Counted from the stretch's first letter, positions 17,574-27,653 are shown. The stretch is 64,000 bases of DNA from UBA11606 sp965243715 (GCA_965243715.1 CBDEVU010000006.1:239516-303515); one strand, 5' to 3'. The notes: generated from the sequence alone by a model not told the origin. Numbers and translations: made by a program.

Positions 17574-19484
17574 ATGCATGAACTCAAACCCCCGTATCCA
17601 CTGCGGTCAATCGAACTTCGTCACTTCAAGTCCATTACTCATACCGCACTGGAACTTCGTCCGTTCTCGGTGGTGGTGGGAGCCAACAGTTCCGGAAAGA
17701 GCACACTCCTTCAAGCCTTGCTTGCGGTGGCTCAGACGATGCGGGTTCAAAGCGACGCGGCGGAGTTCCCTCTCAATGGAGAGTTTCTGCGTCTCGGGAC
17801 CCTAGAAGAGACCCGAAATTTCTTGTCAACCGATCCTTCGGAGCCGATGACCATCAAAGTCGGGATCCGCTACCACGATCGACAACGACGCTTCATACAA
17901 GGCGAAGATATCGGCCAAGCCGCCATGCTTAGAGTTGAATGGCGTCTCGATCTCACCGAGAACTCTCTGGCCGGCAGCGGTTTTGCCCGAGTCGCTGGAA
18001 TCGGGTTCGAGGTCGCCGAGGAGTCCAGCGCTACCGTCGATGATTCCACTCGGTTGCTGACCCTCGACCTACAAGAGATTGAGGGCGACAGCGACGTGGC
18101 CAACGTTGAACGAGTCCGTCTGAGGTTCCGACACGCAGCTTTCTTTCGCCGTGGTGCGTCCTCTTTTCTCAACCGGGACACGCCGACGGTGGCCGTCTCC
18201 GGCCGAGTCATGGACTGGCGTTCCGGCGAATCAGTGAGTGTGGAAGCAACAACTCTTGCAGGGGGTTTGCCGACAGAGGTCTTTAGCCGTAGCGATAAGT
18301 TCAATGCCCTCTGCGGCATCTGGTGGGAGGTGGCTTCGGTCGCGCTAAGCGAGCAAATCGCTCAAGCTAAGCGGGATCATGCGGAGAGAATCGAGGAAGG
18401 CGACCAACCCAGTCGGGGTTCTCGAGCCGCGATTACCCAAGCCTATGAGGACTTCCAGCAAATGCGTGTGGGTGAAACTGAGGATTCCGAGAATCCCTTG
18501 CCTTCCTACCTGAAAGACCGTGATTTCGTTTTCCGCCAGCAGTTCATCCGACTGCCGAATAGGAAGCGCAAAAATATCGCTCAGTGCATGGTTCAACTCG
18601 GTGAGTCGACCTTCCGCCAACGCTTACGTAGGAAATTCAAGGGAGCCCCTTGGTTGGATGACGAGGTTTTGGTCGAGCCATCCGATGAATTGCTGCGCCC
18701 TTTAGTTGCTGCATCAGTTGGCTTATCCCATTCCTTCCGGTCAGTTCGATATTTGGGTCCGCTTCGAGAAGCCCCTCAAGTCTTATACGATCCGGGTCCG
18801 AGCAGGCTCGACTTGGGCGTGAAGGGTGAGTACTCGGCGGCGGTGCTCCATGCCCAAGCGGAACGCAAAGTGCTAATGCCAACTACTGAGGGTGACGCAG
18901 AAGAGCGCTCCTTGGCTGAATCACTCGATTTTTGGCTGCAGGAGTTCGGTATTGCCAAAGCGGCCGAGGCGGAGGACCGAGGACGACTTGGTATTGGTCT
19001 GCGTGTCACCCCCTTGCATGCTGACCGTTCGGTGGATCTAACGTCGGTTGGGGTCGGTGTCAGCCAAGTTTTGCCCGTCATTTTGCTTTGCCTTCTTGCC
19101 CCGCCAGGGACGATGATCATCATCGAACAACCCGAATTGCACCTGCATCCTTCCCTGCAACAAAGACTGGCCGATTTCCTTTTGGCGTGTGTCCGCTCGG
19201 GTCGCCAAATCCTTGTTGAGAGCCACAGCGAACACATCATCAACCGACTCCGGCGGCGGGTCGCTGAAGACCCCACCGACGACACACGAGAACTAGTTGG
19301 GCTGCTCTTTGCCGAACAACGAGAAGGCATCACCCGCTATCGCCCCTCTGAGATTAATCCACTCGGCGGCTTGAACGAGGACTGGCCCGAGGGTTTCCTT
19401 GATCTTGGATCTCGTGAGGCCCAGACAATGGTTCAGAGAAGCCTAGAAAAGAGACGCCGACAAACTCAGTCGCCATCGGGTTGA
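17574..19484 (+). CDS. AAA/ABC-type ATPase with DUF3696-like C terminus
   Basis: A 636-residue SMC/RecF-like ATPase. IELRHFKSITHTALEL opens the fold, Walker A GANSSGKSTLLQAL is near residue 36, and Walker B is in IIIEQPELHLHPSLQQRLAD near 515. The downstream His-rich switch ESHSEHIINRLRRRV is near 548. A C-terminal NPLGGLNEDWPEGFLD stretch is typical of the DUF3696 (COG4938) group. These ATPases recur in anti-phage systems, where they act as sensors or regulators of a linked effector. Here the gene is followed after 10 bp by the first hsdM and preceded by the PemK-like gene, which ties the module to restriction-modification. Confidence 0.8.
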   Translation: MHELKPPYPLRSIELRHFKSITHTALELRPFSVVVGANSSGKSTLLQALLAVAQTMRVQSDAAEFPLNGEFLRLGTLEETRNFLSTDPSEPMTIKVGIRYHDRQRRFIQGEDIGQAAMLRVEWRLDLTENSLAGSGFARVAGIGFEVAEESSATVDDSTRLLTLDLQEIEGDSDVANVERVRLRFRHAAFFRRGASSFLNRDTPTVAVSGRVMDWRSGESVSVEATTLAGGLPTEVFSRSDKFNALCGIWWEVASVALSEQIAQAKRDHAERIEEGDQPSRGSRAAITQAYEDFQQMRVGETEDSENPLPSYLKDRDFVFRQQFIRLPNRKRKNIAQCMVQLGESTFRQRLRRKFKGAPWLDDEVLVEPSDELLRPLVAASVGLSHSFRSVRYLGPLREAPQVLYDPGPSRLDLGVKGEYSAAVLHAQAERKVLMPTTEGDAEERSLAESLDFWLQEFGIAKAAEAEDRGRLGIGLRVTPLHADRSVDLTSVGVGVSQVLPVILLCLLAPPGTMIIIEQPELHLHPSLQQRLADFLLACVRSGRQILVESHSEHIINRLRRRVAEDPTDDTRELVGLLFAEQREGITRYRPSEINPLGGLNEDWPEGFLDLGSREAQTMVQRSLEKRRRQTQSPSG

Positions 19485-19494
19485 GAGACCCACA

Positions 19495-20873
19495 ATGACA
19501 GATACAGAACCGTCACTCGCAAACCAACTTTGGGGGGCCGCGAATATCCTGCGCGGTGCAGTTAACGCGGCGGATCTCAGGGTCTACGTATCCTCGTTAC
19601 TGTTCTTGAAATGCATCAGCGACGTTTACACCGAAGAACGGGTTGGGGCTCTCGCAGAATCCGGCGGCGATGAAGAGTACGCGGCCTTTCCCGAGCAGCA
19701 CAGATTTCAGTTGCCCGCAGGTTGCCGTTGGGATGACCTGCGAGAGCGATCAACCCACGTAGGTCAGGCCATTCAGCGGATCATGCGTGAGATCGAAAAT
19801 GCTAACCCTGACCTGCTGTATGGGATCTTTGGCGATGTGCAGTGGCGAACCATGATCGACTGTCCGATGCGCGGTTGGGCAATCTAGTTGACTATATCTC
19901 TGACCTTGACCTCTCAAATAAGGCGGCACCAAACCCGGAACTAGCCGACGCCTACGACGACCTTCTAGAGAGGCTCGCCGATCAAACCAACCGGAAGGCA
20001 GGCCAACTCTACACCCCTCGTCCAATCGTCAACCTCGCCGTCAATATCCTCGACCCACAACTCGGTGAAACTATTTATGACCCGTATTGTGGCACCGCAG
20101 GAATGCTGCTGGGGGCCCTGAATCACGTTACCGCGAGTGGGGGTGATGGAAGGTTGATGCGCGGAAAGCTCTTCGGTCGAGAAGAGAACTTGAACACCGT
20201 CGCTATCGCTCGGACGAATCTTTTTCTGCACGGCGCTGAAGACCACTTGTTGGTACACGGTGACCAACTGACCAATGTCGACTGTGTGCTCACCAATCCG
20301 CCCCCACAAAGTTCCTCATGGCTTTGGGTACAGGATATGCTGAGTTCGCTGGCCCCTAAGACAGGACGGATGGCGGTCGTGCTCCCCGACACTGCCCTGG
20401 TCCGAAGGGGACTTGAGGGAAAAGCCCGCCGTAAGGTTCTCGAACTTGACATGATTGAAATGGTGCTCAGTCTGGACCCAAACCTGTTCTACGGACCCAA
20501 CATCAGTGCTTGTGTAGTAATATTTCAGCGTAATAAACTCAAGGACCGCCGCGATCGGATTCTGTTTATAAATGGTAATGACTTGTTCCAGCAGGGGCGT
20601 AAACACAATATCTTGGAACCCGAACACGTCGCAGAGTTGCTCGAACTGTATCGGAACTTCTCCTCGGTGGAAGGTCGGTCCCGAGTCATCAGCCTCGACA
20701 AGATTCAGGAGCAGGATGGCAGTCTTGACATTGACGGATACGTCACGAGTCTCTTTGACAGAGACATCCCTACGCTGGAGGAATCAACCGCCGATTTGAA
20801 ACAAGCACTGGACGAGGTTTGGGCAGCTGAGGCGGAACTCGAACGTCTCCTAGCGGATCGGGGACAGGAATGA
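19495..20873 (+). pseudogene. hsdM: First HsdM paralogue: type I methylase-like subunit with degenerate motif, frameshifted as read
   Basis: Conceptually about 459 residues. The HsdM_N domain (LANQLWGAANILRGAVNAAD, LFLKCISDVYTEE) reads in one frame to about 19845 and continues as DRLSDARLGNLVDYIS in another, implying a one-base indel. Motif I is YDPYCGTAGMLLGA, close to the usual DPxCGSGG. The catalytic motif IV is NPPPQ rather than NPPY/F, and the roughly 30-residue loop that follows in the second paralogue is shortened to SSSWLW. Loss of the aromatic residue that holds the flipped adenine suggests a pseudo-methylase. It overlaps the second hsdM by 4 bp and may form a mixed M-M'-S complex. 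Even with the frame restored, catalysis is doubtful. Confidence 0.7.
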
Positions 20874-22347
20874 AAGATCGGATCAGTCAATCCGAACTCG
20901 AAAGCTATCTATGGGGCGCTGCAACACTACTTCGGGGTAAAATCAACGCGGGGGAGTACAAAACCTTCATCTTCCCGCTGTTGTTTCTAAAACGGTTGAG
21001 CGATGTGTACGATGAAGAGTTTGCCGCCGCTCTTGTCGATTCTGACGGCGATGAGAGCTACGCTGCACGGCCAGCACAGCATCGATTTCAGATCCCATCA
21101 GGGGGGCACTGGTCTGATGTGCGGGCTACCACCACAAATGTGGGCGCGTCGATACTCCAAGCAATACGAGAGATCGAGGACGCCAATCCTCGATTGTCGG
21201 GAGTCTTCGGTGATGCTCCTTGGACTAACAAACACCGCCTACCCGACGTCACCCTCCGGGACTTGATTGAGCACTGTTCGACGGTTGAACTCAGTATCGA
21301 CAACGTGTCTGAAGACGAACTCGGTCTTGCGTACGAGTTCTTGGTAAAGAAATTTGCTGACGATTTTGGCCACACCGCCGCCGAGTTCTATACGAACCGT
21401 ACCTTAGTATATTTGATGACCCGGATGCTCAGTATCGAACCGGGCGATACCGTCTACGATCCGACCTGCGGTTCGGGTGGGATGTTGGTTTCGGCCGCCA
21501 ACGAACTGCGACGACAGGGCAAAGAGCACCGAACCCTCAGGCTTTATGGTCAGGAGTTGAACCCACTACTGCAGCCATTGCTGCCATGAATTTGTTCCTT
21601 CACGGCATCGAGGATTTTGAGGTCCTTCTAGGCGACACGCTGGCCAACCCCGCCTTCGTTGACGATAACCAGCTTCACCGCTTTGATGTGATCTTGGCCA
21701 ATCCTCCCTATTCTGTCAAGAGTTGGGACCGAGCCGCATGGCCATCGGATAAGTGGAGTCGGAACCTTTACGGAATCCCGCCTCAAGGTCGGGCCGATTA
21801 TGCGTTCTGGCAACACATTATCGCCAGCATGAATCCCGACGCCGGTCGCTGTGCCATTTTATTTCCCCATGGTGTGCTGTTTCGTGACGAAGAAGCAGAT
21901 ATGCGGAAACAAATGATCGAGGCCGATATCATCGACGCCATCATCGGGGTCGGACCTAATCTGTTCTACAACTCTTCGATGGAAGCCTGTATTGTCATCT
22001 GTCGAGCCAAGAAACCTAGGCTCCGCCGGGGAAGGGTGCTGTTCATCGACGCTAGCGACGAAGTCACGCGTGAAGGATCCCACAACTTCCTCAACCAAGA
22101 TCACCAAGACCACATTGCCGCCACCTACCTCAACTATACGGCCGAGGGCGGTTACTCGGCCATTGCCACTATCAGCGAAATAGCGACTCAACAGCACAAT
22201 CTCAGCATTCCCCGCTACGTAACCACCACCGACCACGGTCCCGACCTCACCACTGTTCTAACCGACTGGCGGTCATCCTCGCAGCAACTCCGCCACGCTG
22301 CATATGAGGTGCTCGCGCTGCTCGACTGTAAAGAAGGGGAGTTGTGA
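20870..22347 (+). pseudogene. hsdM: Second HsdM: type I restriction-modification DNA methylase, frameshifted as read
   Basis: About 492 residues when the two frames are joined. The first part holds HsdM_N (LESYLWGAATLLRGKINAGE, LFLKRLSDVYDEE) and motif I YDPTCGSGGMLVSA, then ends in LYGQELNP. The second part resumes with TTAAIAAMNLFLHG and motif IV ANPPYSVKSWD, which is canonical for N6-adenine methylases. The shift lies at about 21561, at a CCC run where one base appears to be missing. It would methylate the HsdS-specified site and also belong to the restriction complex. Start and stop overlap both neighbours (ATGA and GTGA). Translation of the full enzyme requires a different base count at that run. 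Confidence 0.8.
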
Positions 22348-23487
22348 GCAGCAACGAACCCTCGGACGGTTGGGAACGGGTCAAGTTTACAGAAATCGTG
22401 TCGAGGATAACCGAGCGGGTCGATAACCCCCAAGCCTCGGGTCTCGATCGCTACATCGGTCTCGAACACCTTGACCCGGACTCAACGGTCATCCGTCGAT
22501 GGGGAGCCCCTGATGAGGTGTCTTCGACCAAGCTCCGTTTCTATCCCGGAGACGTGATCTACGGACGTCGCCGCGCTTACCAGCGAAAACTTGGAGTGGC
22601 AGACTTCCACGGGATTTGTTCAACCCACGCGCTGGTACTGAGAGCCAAGCCTGACGTCTGCCTTCCCGAGTTTCTGCCGTACTTCCTGCACAGCGACGCG
22701 TTCCACCAACGAGCGATCGACATATCAGTTGGGTCGCTCTCCCCAACCATCAATTGGGGGACCCTAGCCCAACAAGAATTCGCACTTCCCCCTATCGACG
22801 AGCAACCTAAAATGGTGAGGGAACTAGTCGCTATTGATCGACTTGGCATTTCCCTCGATAACTTGATTCAGACGGCAATGTCGACAGCGGAAGCCGTGAT
22901 GTCATGGCGGTTGAATGAGTTGTCGCCTCGTCTGCAGCGAACCCGGTTAGGAGATATCGCTTCGTGGTACTCGGGGTCAACACCGAAAGCAGGAAACCCT
23001 GATTTCTATGGGGGTGACATGCCTTTTGTGGTTACCGGCGACTTGAACGACGGATTGCTTGAATCGACCCAGCTGACGCTCACCGCCCAAGGGGTTGATC
23101 AGATTAGGCGTATTGCTCCAACCAGTTCTATTTTCTTGTCTAGGTACGGTACAATTAGAAAGTTTGGCATTAGTAATCGGCCAATGGCCACCAATCAGGC
23201 GATTACTTGGGCTGAGTGTGACACCACCAAATGCCTTCCCGAGTTTCTTCTTGAATGGCTTCGTCTGGGTTTGATGGGACGAGGGATCAACTCATAGGCC
23301 TATTAGTCGCACAATGTTGGATGAGATGTCGATTGATCTACCGTCGTTGGAAGATCAGCTGGTTTTGGTTGAGGAGTCCACTTCATTAACTTTGATGGCA
23401 AGCGCGGCGCGGAAGAATCGCCAAGAGATCAAACGGATGCGTGCCATCTTCTTATCTCAGCTACTAGGGGGTCGTGGTGTTCACTGA
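22344..23487 (+). pseudogene. hsdS: HsdS: type I restriction specificity subunit, frameshifted near the 3' end as read
   Basis: Two target-recognition domains are visible: residues 1-170 (SGLDRYIGLEHLDPDS, RRRAYQRKLGVADFHGICST, SLSPTINWGTLAQQEFALP) and about 195-317 (LGDIASWYSGSTPKAGNPDF, GISNRPMATNQAITWA). The first is followed by the conserved coiled-coil spacer. After GRGINS a stop interrupts, but another frame continues from about 23295 with MLDEMSIDLPSLEDQLVLVE and a helical tail to 23487, the expected second spacer. The subunit sets which DNA sequence is methylated and cut. Its restored 3' end overlaps hsdR by 14 bp. As read, the protein would lose its last helix. Confidence 0.75.
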
Positions 23488-25969
23488 GGCGAACGCAGCC
23501 GAGAATCTTGTATTGGCCCGTATGACGGCGCTTGGTTGGTCCTATACCCACGGACCTTCCCTTGTTCGTTCCTCAGGTGATGTGATAATTGAGTCGTCAG
23601 TGCGTGATGCACTCGTGCGATTCAATCCTGAGATTGCTGCGGAGCCGAGGCGCGCCGATGAGGTGATCCACAAGTTGCATGGGATCATCGGCGGAGTTGT
23701 GGGTGAAGGGTTAGTTGCGGCCAACGAGGAGTTCATGGCTTGGCTTCGCGGACAACGAGACCCAGTTCGGTTAGCCGATTTCGACGACCCGATGGCGAAC
23801 GAGTTCATTGTTGCCAATCAGGTCGTGTGTACCCTCGGTCCGGAGCGACGACTCGATCTAGTCGGTTTCATCAACGGCCTTCCGTTGGTTGTCGGTGACG
23901 CAAAGTCGCCCGCTCGACCCGCCGAGTCATGGGTGGATGGCGCCAACCGAGTGCGAAACAGTTATGAGAACAACGTTCCTGGTTTCTTTGTGCCGAACGT
24001 GTTCTCGTTTGCGACCGACGGCCTAGAATACCGGTACGGCACGATAGGTATGGCGTGGCGGAACTGGAGTCCGTGGCAGGGCGGGGTCGATGCGATGCTG
24101 CGACCAGACATCGTGCTTGATATCGCGCAGAACTTTACCGTCTTTGCTACTGACCGGAAGCAGCGCAAGACCAAGGTGATCTGTCGATACCCGCAGTACG
24201 TAGCAGCCAACCAGATCGTCGACCGAGTGATGGATGGCCATACACGCCAAGGCCTTATCGGGCATTCGCGGGGTTCTGGTAAGAGCGTGCTGATGGTCTT
24301 TGCCGCTAACAAGCTACTTATGCACCCCAAACTCTCTCACTCGACCGTGCTGATCGTGCTTGATGACCCCGATCTAGACTCCCAGATCACGGCTACCCTC
24401 AACGCAGCCGACGTACTTGATACTATTGCCGCACTAACTCGAGACGAACTTCAAGACCTGCTTGCGAGCGACGCTCACCAAGTCATCATCACCACTGTTC
24501 ACCTATTCGGTGAAGCTGACGGGGAGCTCAGCGATCGACCCAACATCATTGCCTTTGTTGACGAAGCCCACCGGAACCCGCAGGGCGACATCGCTGGCAA
24601 ATTGCGTGAGTCGCTGCCGAACGCGTTCCTGTTCGGCCTTACCGGCATTCCTATCAACGGCCAGGCCCGCAAGACGTTCGTTGTCTTCGGCGCGGACGAA
24701 GATGAAGACCGTTATCTGAGTCGCTACAGCCTCGAGGAATCCATCCGAGATGGGGCCACTCTTCCGTTACGGTTCGAGGCGCGTTCGGCTGATTTTCGTA
24801 TCGACCGAACGGCTTTCGATGAAGCGCTTACCGCTGATCAACTAGCTGAGGACCGAGTCGACCTCACCCGGCGAGATGATCGGTTTGGGTTGCTCGTCAA
24901 GGCCCCGTCGCGGGTTGATGCGATCGTCGAGGACATAGCCCAACACTTCACCACAAGAGTCGGACCGTCGGGCTTCGCTGCCCTGATTGTCACCATAGAT
25001 CAAGAAGCGTGTGTCATCTATAAAGAGGCGCTCGACAGAGTGCTTTCCCCAGTGGTCAGCGAAGTTGTCATTTCCGCTCTCGGCCCGGGAACGCCTCTAA
25101 CTTGGAGAGAGAGATACGGTCGTAGCCCTGACGATGAAGCCGAGCTACTTGAGCGGTTCCGCGATCCCTTCGACCCGCTCAAGGTGCTTATTGTCACCGC
25201 TAAGCTCCTAAGCGGTTTCGACGCGCCGAATCTTCAATGCCTGTATCTCGACAAACCGCTGCGCGATAACTCACTGTTATCTGCGATCTGTCGAACGAAT
25301 CGGCCAGCACCCGGTAAGTCACATGGCTTAATAGTTGACTATCTGGGCCTTTTCCCGGCGGCAAGCCGCGATGCTGGGGTCCTCGATCTGGCTAAGTTCG
25401 AGGATCAACTTCACCCCCTGATGCAAGCCTGTCGGGCTTGGTTTCCCGACATCGTGGCCGATCTCGAAGGTGGAGAGAGGCGGATCCCTGCTCAACGCGA
25501 TCTGCTCGACAACGAATCCCGCGATGGTTTCGCTGGGAACTTCTCCGCGCTGGCTCAGGTATGGGAAGCACTGTTGCCGAATCCCGTGCTGACCCCGTAT
25601 GAGGCTGACTACCGATGGCTGGCCCTAGTCTATGAGTCGCTCAAACCCCCATCGGGAAACGGGAAACGACTATGGCACGGTCTTGGAGCGAAGACCATCG
25701 AACTGGCTTACGCGAACCGGCGATTCAGACACCTGCAAGACCCTTCGGGTACGCTCAACTCCAGCGGCGCGACATTGGATGTGCCCAAATCGCTGCTTGA
25801 CGACATCGACGGCATTGTTCGCCAGGTTGCTTTCCCCGGTTGGCAGCAAACGGCCGCGGGTGAACGCGAGGTACGTAGGGCGCTTCGACGCATCCTGCTT
25901 CGGCACAAGTTCCACACCGATCTGGACTTGTTCGACCGGGCCTACGATTTCATCGCTGACAACTACTGA
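23474..25969 (+). CDS. hsdR: HsdR: type I restriction endonuclease/translocase subunit
   Basis: An intact 831-residue protein. Residues 20-150 carry the HsdR_N nuclease (RRLDLVGFINGLPLVVGDAK, a D-x(n)-D-x-K set where most HsdR proteins have ELK). The superfamily 2 motor follows: Walker A HSRGSGKSVL (about 263), DEAH in FVDEAHRN (about 360), LTGIPI (about 388) and SAICRTNRPAPGK (about 604). It translocates DNA with ATP and cuts unmethylated targets in a complex with HsdM and HsdS. At 831 residues it is shorter than EcoKI-like HsdR (around 1000) but within the family's range. The GTG start overlaps the hsdS end. Confidence 0.88.
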   Translation: MVFTEANAAENLVLARMTALGWSYTHGPSLVRSSGDVIIESSVRDALVRFNPEIAAEPRRADEVIHKLHGIIGGVVGEGLVAANEEFMAWLRGQRDPVRLADFDDPMANEFIVANQVVCTLGPERRLDLVGFINGLPLVVGDAKSPARPAESWVDGANRVRNSYENNVPGFFVPNVFSFATDGLEYRYGTIGMAWRNWSPWQGGVDAMLRPDIVLDIAQNFTVFATDRKQRKTKVICRYPQYVAANQIVDRVMDGHTRQGLIGHSRGSGKSVLMVFAANKLLMHPKLSHSTVLIVLDDPDLDSQITATLNAADVLDTIAALTRDELQDLLASDAHQVIITTVHLFGEADGELSDRPNIIAFVDEAHRNPQGDIAGKLRESLPNAFLFGLTGIPINGQARKTFVVFGADEDEDRYLSRYSLEESIRDGATLPLRFEARSADFRIDRTAFDEALTADQLAEDRVDLTRRDDRFGLLVKAPSRVDAIVEDIAQHFTTRVGPSGFAALIVTIDQEACVIYKEALDRVLSPVVSEVVISALGPGTPLTWRERYGRSPDDEAELLERFRDPFDPLKVLIVTAKLLSGFDAPNLQCLYLDKPLRDNSLLSAICRTNRPAPGKSHGLIVDYLGLFPAASRDAGVLDLAKFEDQLHPLMQACRAWFPDIVADLEGGERRIPAQRDLLDNESRDGFAGNFSALAQVWEALLPNPVLTPYEADYRWLALVYESLKPPSGNGKRLWHGLGAKTIELAYANRRFRHLQDPSGTLNSSGATLDVPKSLLDDIDGIVRQVAFPGWQQTAAGEREVRRALRRILLRHKFHTDLDLFDRAYDFIADNY

Positions 25970-26057
25970 GCACTCCCGTCCCGAACGGTCGACGTTTAGA
26001 GGCCGGCCAAAAAAATCTGGTCGATTTTTGACTTTTTCACCTTGAAGGTTCCTCTTA

Positions 26058-27134
26058 ATGGGTGAAGCCCCTAGAGATTGGAACACTCCCATGACTTTTC
26101 ACCCCAACAATTTAGCAGACCCGCACGAGAAATTGTTGTTACTCGACTGCGGTACTCCGGTAACAAACAGTGGCGGCGCTGCCGACAAGGTCCGCCTGTA
26201 TTGGAGCGAAGAAGACAAGACTTTCTGGGCATGGAACAACTTCTCAGACGACTGGGAGCAGTTCGGGGAGTACGATTCATTTGAGGCTGCAAAGACGGCC
26301 TGGCGTGCATACCATTCAATTCCTGCCTACAGCGGTCGAGACTGGATTCCTGCCGAGGAACTTGGCAAGGGTTGGCCGTCTAGTGAGTTCACTGACGTTT
26401 TCGAATACGTCCAGAGCCTCCATATGTATGTTCGGTCAGAGATTGTTGTCTACTGTGGGATCATAGAATCCGAGGACAGCGACCTCCGGCACCTGTTGCG
26501 GGTCGGAAAGGCTTATTTTAGGAGCAGCGACGACTCCATCGAGTCCGCTACTTACCTTGGCGAATTCGACGACGATACAGCGGCGAAGGCGGCCGTCCCT
26601 CCCACCCCGAGGTACTTCAACCTTCCCTCGAAGAAGCAACCCGGCAAACTGTTGGATCCAGCTAAGCTTGCTCAGGCTTTCGTCGTTCGTCCTAGTACTG
26701 CACCGCCCCTTGTCAAACCACTCGGTATTGTACTCTTTGGGACCGAAGGCTTAGTCGTTTGGTGTGCAAGAACCAAACAAAAGGAAGTATTTGTTAACAT
26801 GGTCTTGTTCGATAAGCGTAATCCCTCAAGACAAGAGCAGCAACAGAACAGGTCCATTTCGAAAAATCTTCCAGATCATTGGCTGGTTTCTCATACTGCT
26901 TTCAAAGAGTCAGGGACGGGCAAAATACTCAATGAGGATGAAGTACTCCGGTACGGCGATCCTCGGCAGTTGGTTGACTTGTTCGACCAAGGGTTGCTGC
27001 GTTTTTTCACACCCCAAAAAAATAATCCAGAGATTCGGCGAACGATACACACCTTGGCGAACCTCCCCGAAAACGGTAACGATACCGGGTGGCCGCTGAT
27101 CGCTGTTGCGTTAACCCTAGCCGCAAACGTCTAA
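26058..27134 (+). CDS. Unknown protein following the restriction operon
   Basis: Not recognised. The 358 residues contain an N-terminal region rich in Trp and acidic residues (RLYWSEEDKTFWAWNNFSDD, then WRAYHSIPAYSGRDWIP), a middle part with FGTEGLVVWCARTKQKEVFV, and a helical C terminus. There is no signal peptide or membrane segment. Base composition is more AT-rich than the catabolic genes, consistent with horizontal acquisition. ATG 26058 is taken; ATG 26091 in the same frame is possible, and no strong ribosome-binding site decides. It lies 88 bp after hsdR and may be cargo of the same island. Confidence 0.6.
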   Translation: MGEAPRDWNTPMTFHPNNLADPHEKLLLLDCGTPVTNSGGAADKVRLYWSEEDKTFWAWNNFSDDWEQFGEYDSFEAAKTAWRAYHSIPAYSGRDWIPAEELGKGWPSSEFTDVFEYVQSLHMYVRSEIVVYCGIIESEDSDLRHLLRVGKAYFRSSDDSIESATYLGEFDDDTAAKAAVPPTPRYFNLPSKKQPGKLLDPAKLAQAFVVRPSTAPPLVKPLGIVLFGTEGLVVWCARTKQKEVFVNMVLFDKRNPSRQEQQQNRSISKNLPDHWLVSHTAFKESGTGKILNEDEVLRYGDPRQLVDLFDQGLLRFFTPQKNNPEIRRTIHTLANLPENGNDTGWPLIAVALTLAANV

Positions 27135-27653
27135 TCGGCTCAGGCAAGCCGTCGTCGACCCCGGCGCCAAGTCCTCACCGGTCGCGCGATCGGACCACTC
27201 CCCTAGGGTGTCGGTGATGGGGTGACTCGCCGGTGAAACGGTCACTTTTGACTTTACCGCCCTGTTTGTGTTAGTAACGGGGGCAACTTCAGATTGCCTT
27301 GGTCCCAGTGGGGCCGATATTGGTTGTTCGTGCGTCCCCACCGGCGTGGTTCCTAGCTCAGCGGGTCCGCCGCCCGCTCAGGAAACCCATCTCCCACCGA
27401 GATGGTCCGTCGGTGGGGACACACGAACGCCTGATCGAGTTCGAATGCGACACTCGCGAGTCTTGAGGCTCTGGAACGGGTGTGGAACGATCGAAACCGG
27501 CCCTGTGCTCGGGAAAGTTCGCGTGGCTGAGTGAGGCGGCCAGTCGAGACGTTGTAAGAGTCGCGGCCACCATGTAGATTCCATGTTCTACCAGAGGGTC
27601 GCTTCGTCGGTGCTACAAGGGTTCTGCGCGGGGCGTTTCGTTATGAAGGAATT
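27135..27653. other. Gene-poor region with a structured inverted repeat
   Basis: Between the unknown island gene and the haloperoxidase gene, no credible coding sequence is seen. Short open frames here (for example 27268-27534) lack a ribosome-binding site and recognisable domains. The main content is the 101-bp structured inverted repeat described separately. No tRNA could be folded. Confidence 0.5.
27327..27427. repeat. Long imperfect inverted repeat with two inner hairpins
   Basis: TTCGTGCGTCCCCACCGGCG (27327-27346) pairs with CGTCGGTGGGGACACACGAA (27408-27427) at 18 of 20 positions. Inside lie two further hairpins: AGCGGG/CCCGCT (27360-27365 with 27373-27378, 7-nt loop), extended by TCCT/AGGA, and CCATCTC/GAGATGG (27387-27393 with 27399-27405, 5-nt loop). 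The whole folds as a three-way junction on either strand. It could be a small structured RNA, a miniature element with terminal inverted repeats, or a recombination site. Confidence 0.6.

Noticed and set aside
13413..27134. Integrative element with integrase or transposase
   Set aside because: No integrase, transposase or att-like direct repeat was found in or around island 1; mobility cannot be supported beyond composition and gene content.
27343..27430. Possible tRNA because of TAGCTCAGCGG
   Set aside because: The D-arm-like string is part of a different hairpin (AGCGGG/CCCGCT), and no acceptor stem or anticodon arm fits.
27268..27534. Open frame that looks like a short protein or a tRNA-adjacent gene
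   Set aside because: No ribosome-binding site or domain; the frame runs through the structured inverted repeat, and no cloverleaf with a normal T-arm could be drawn.
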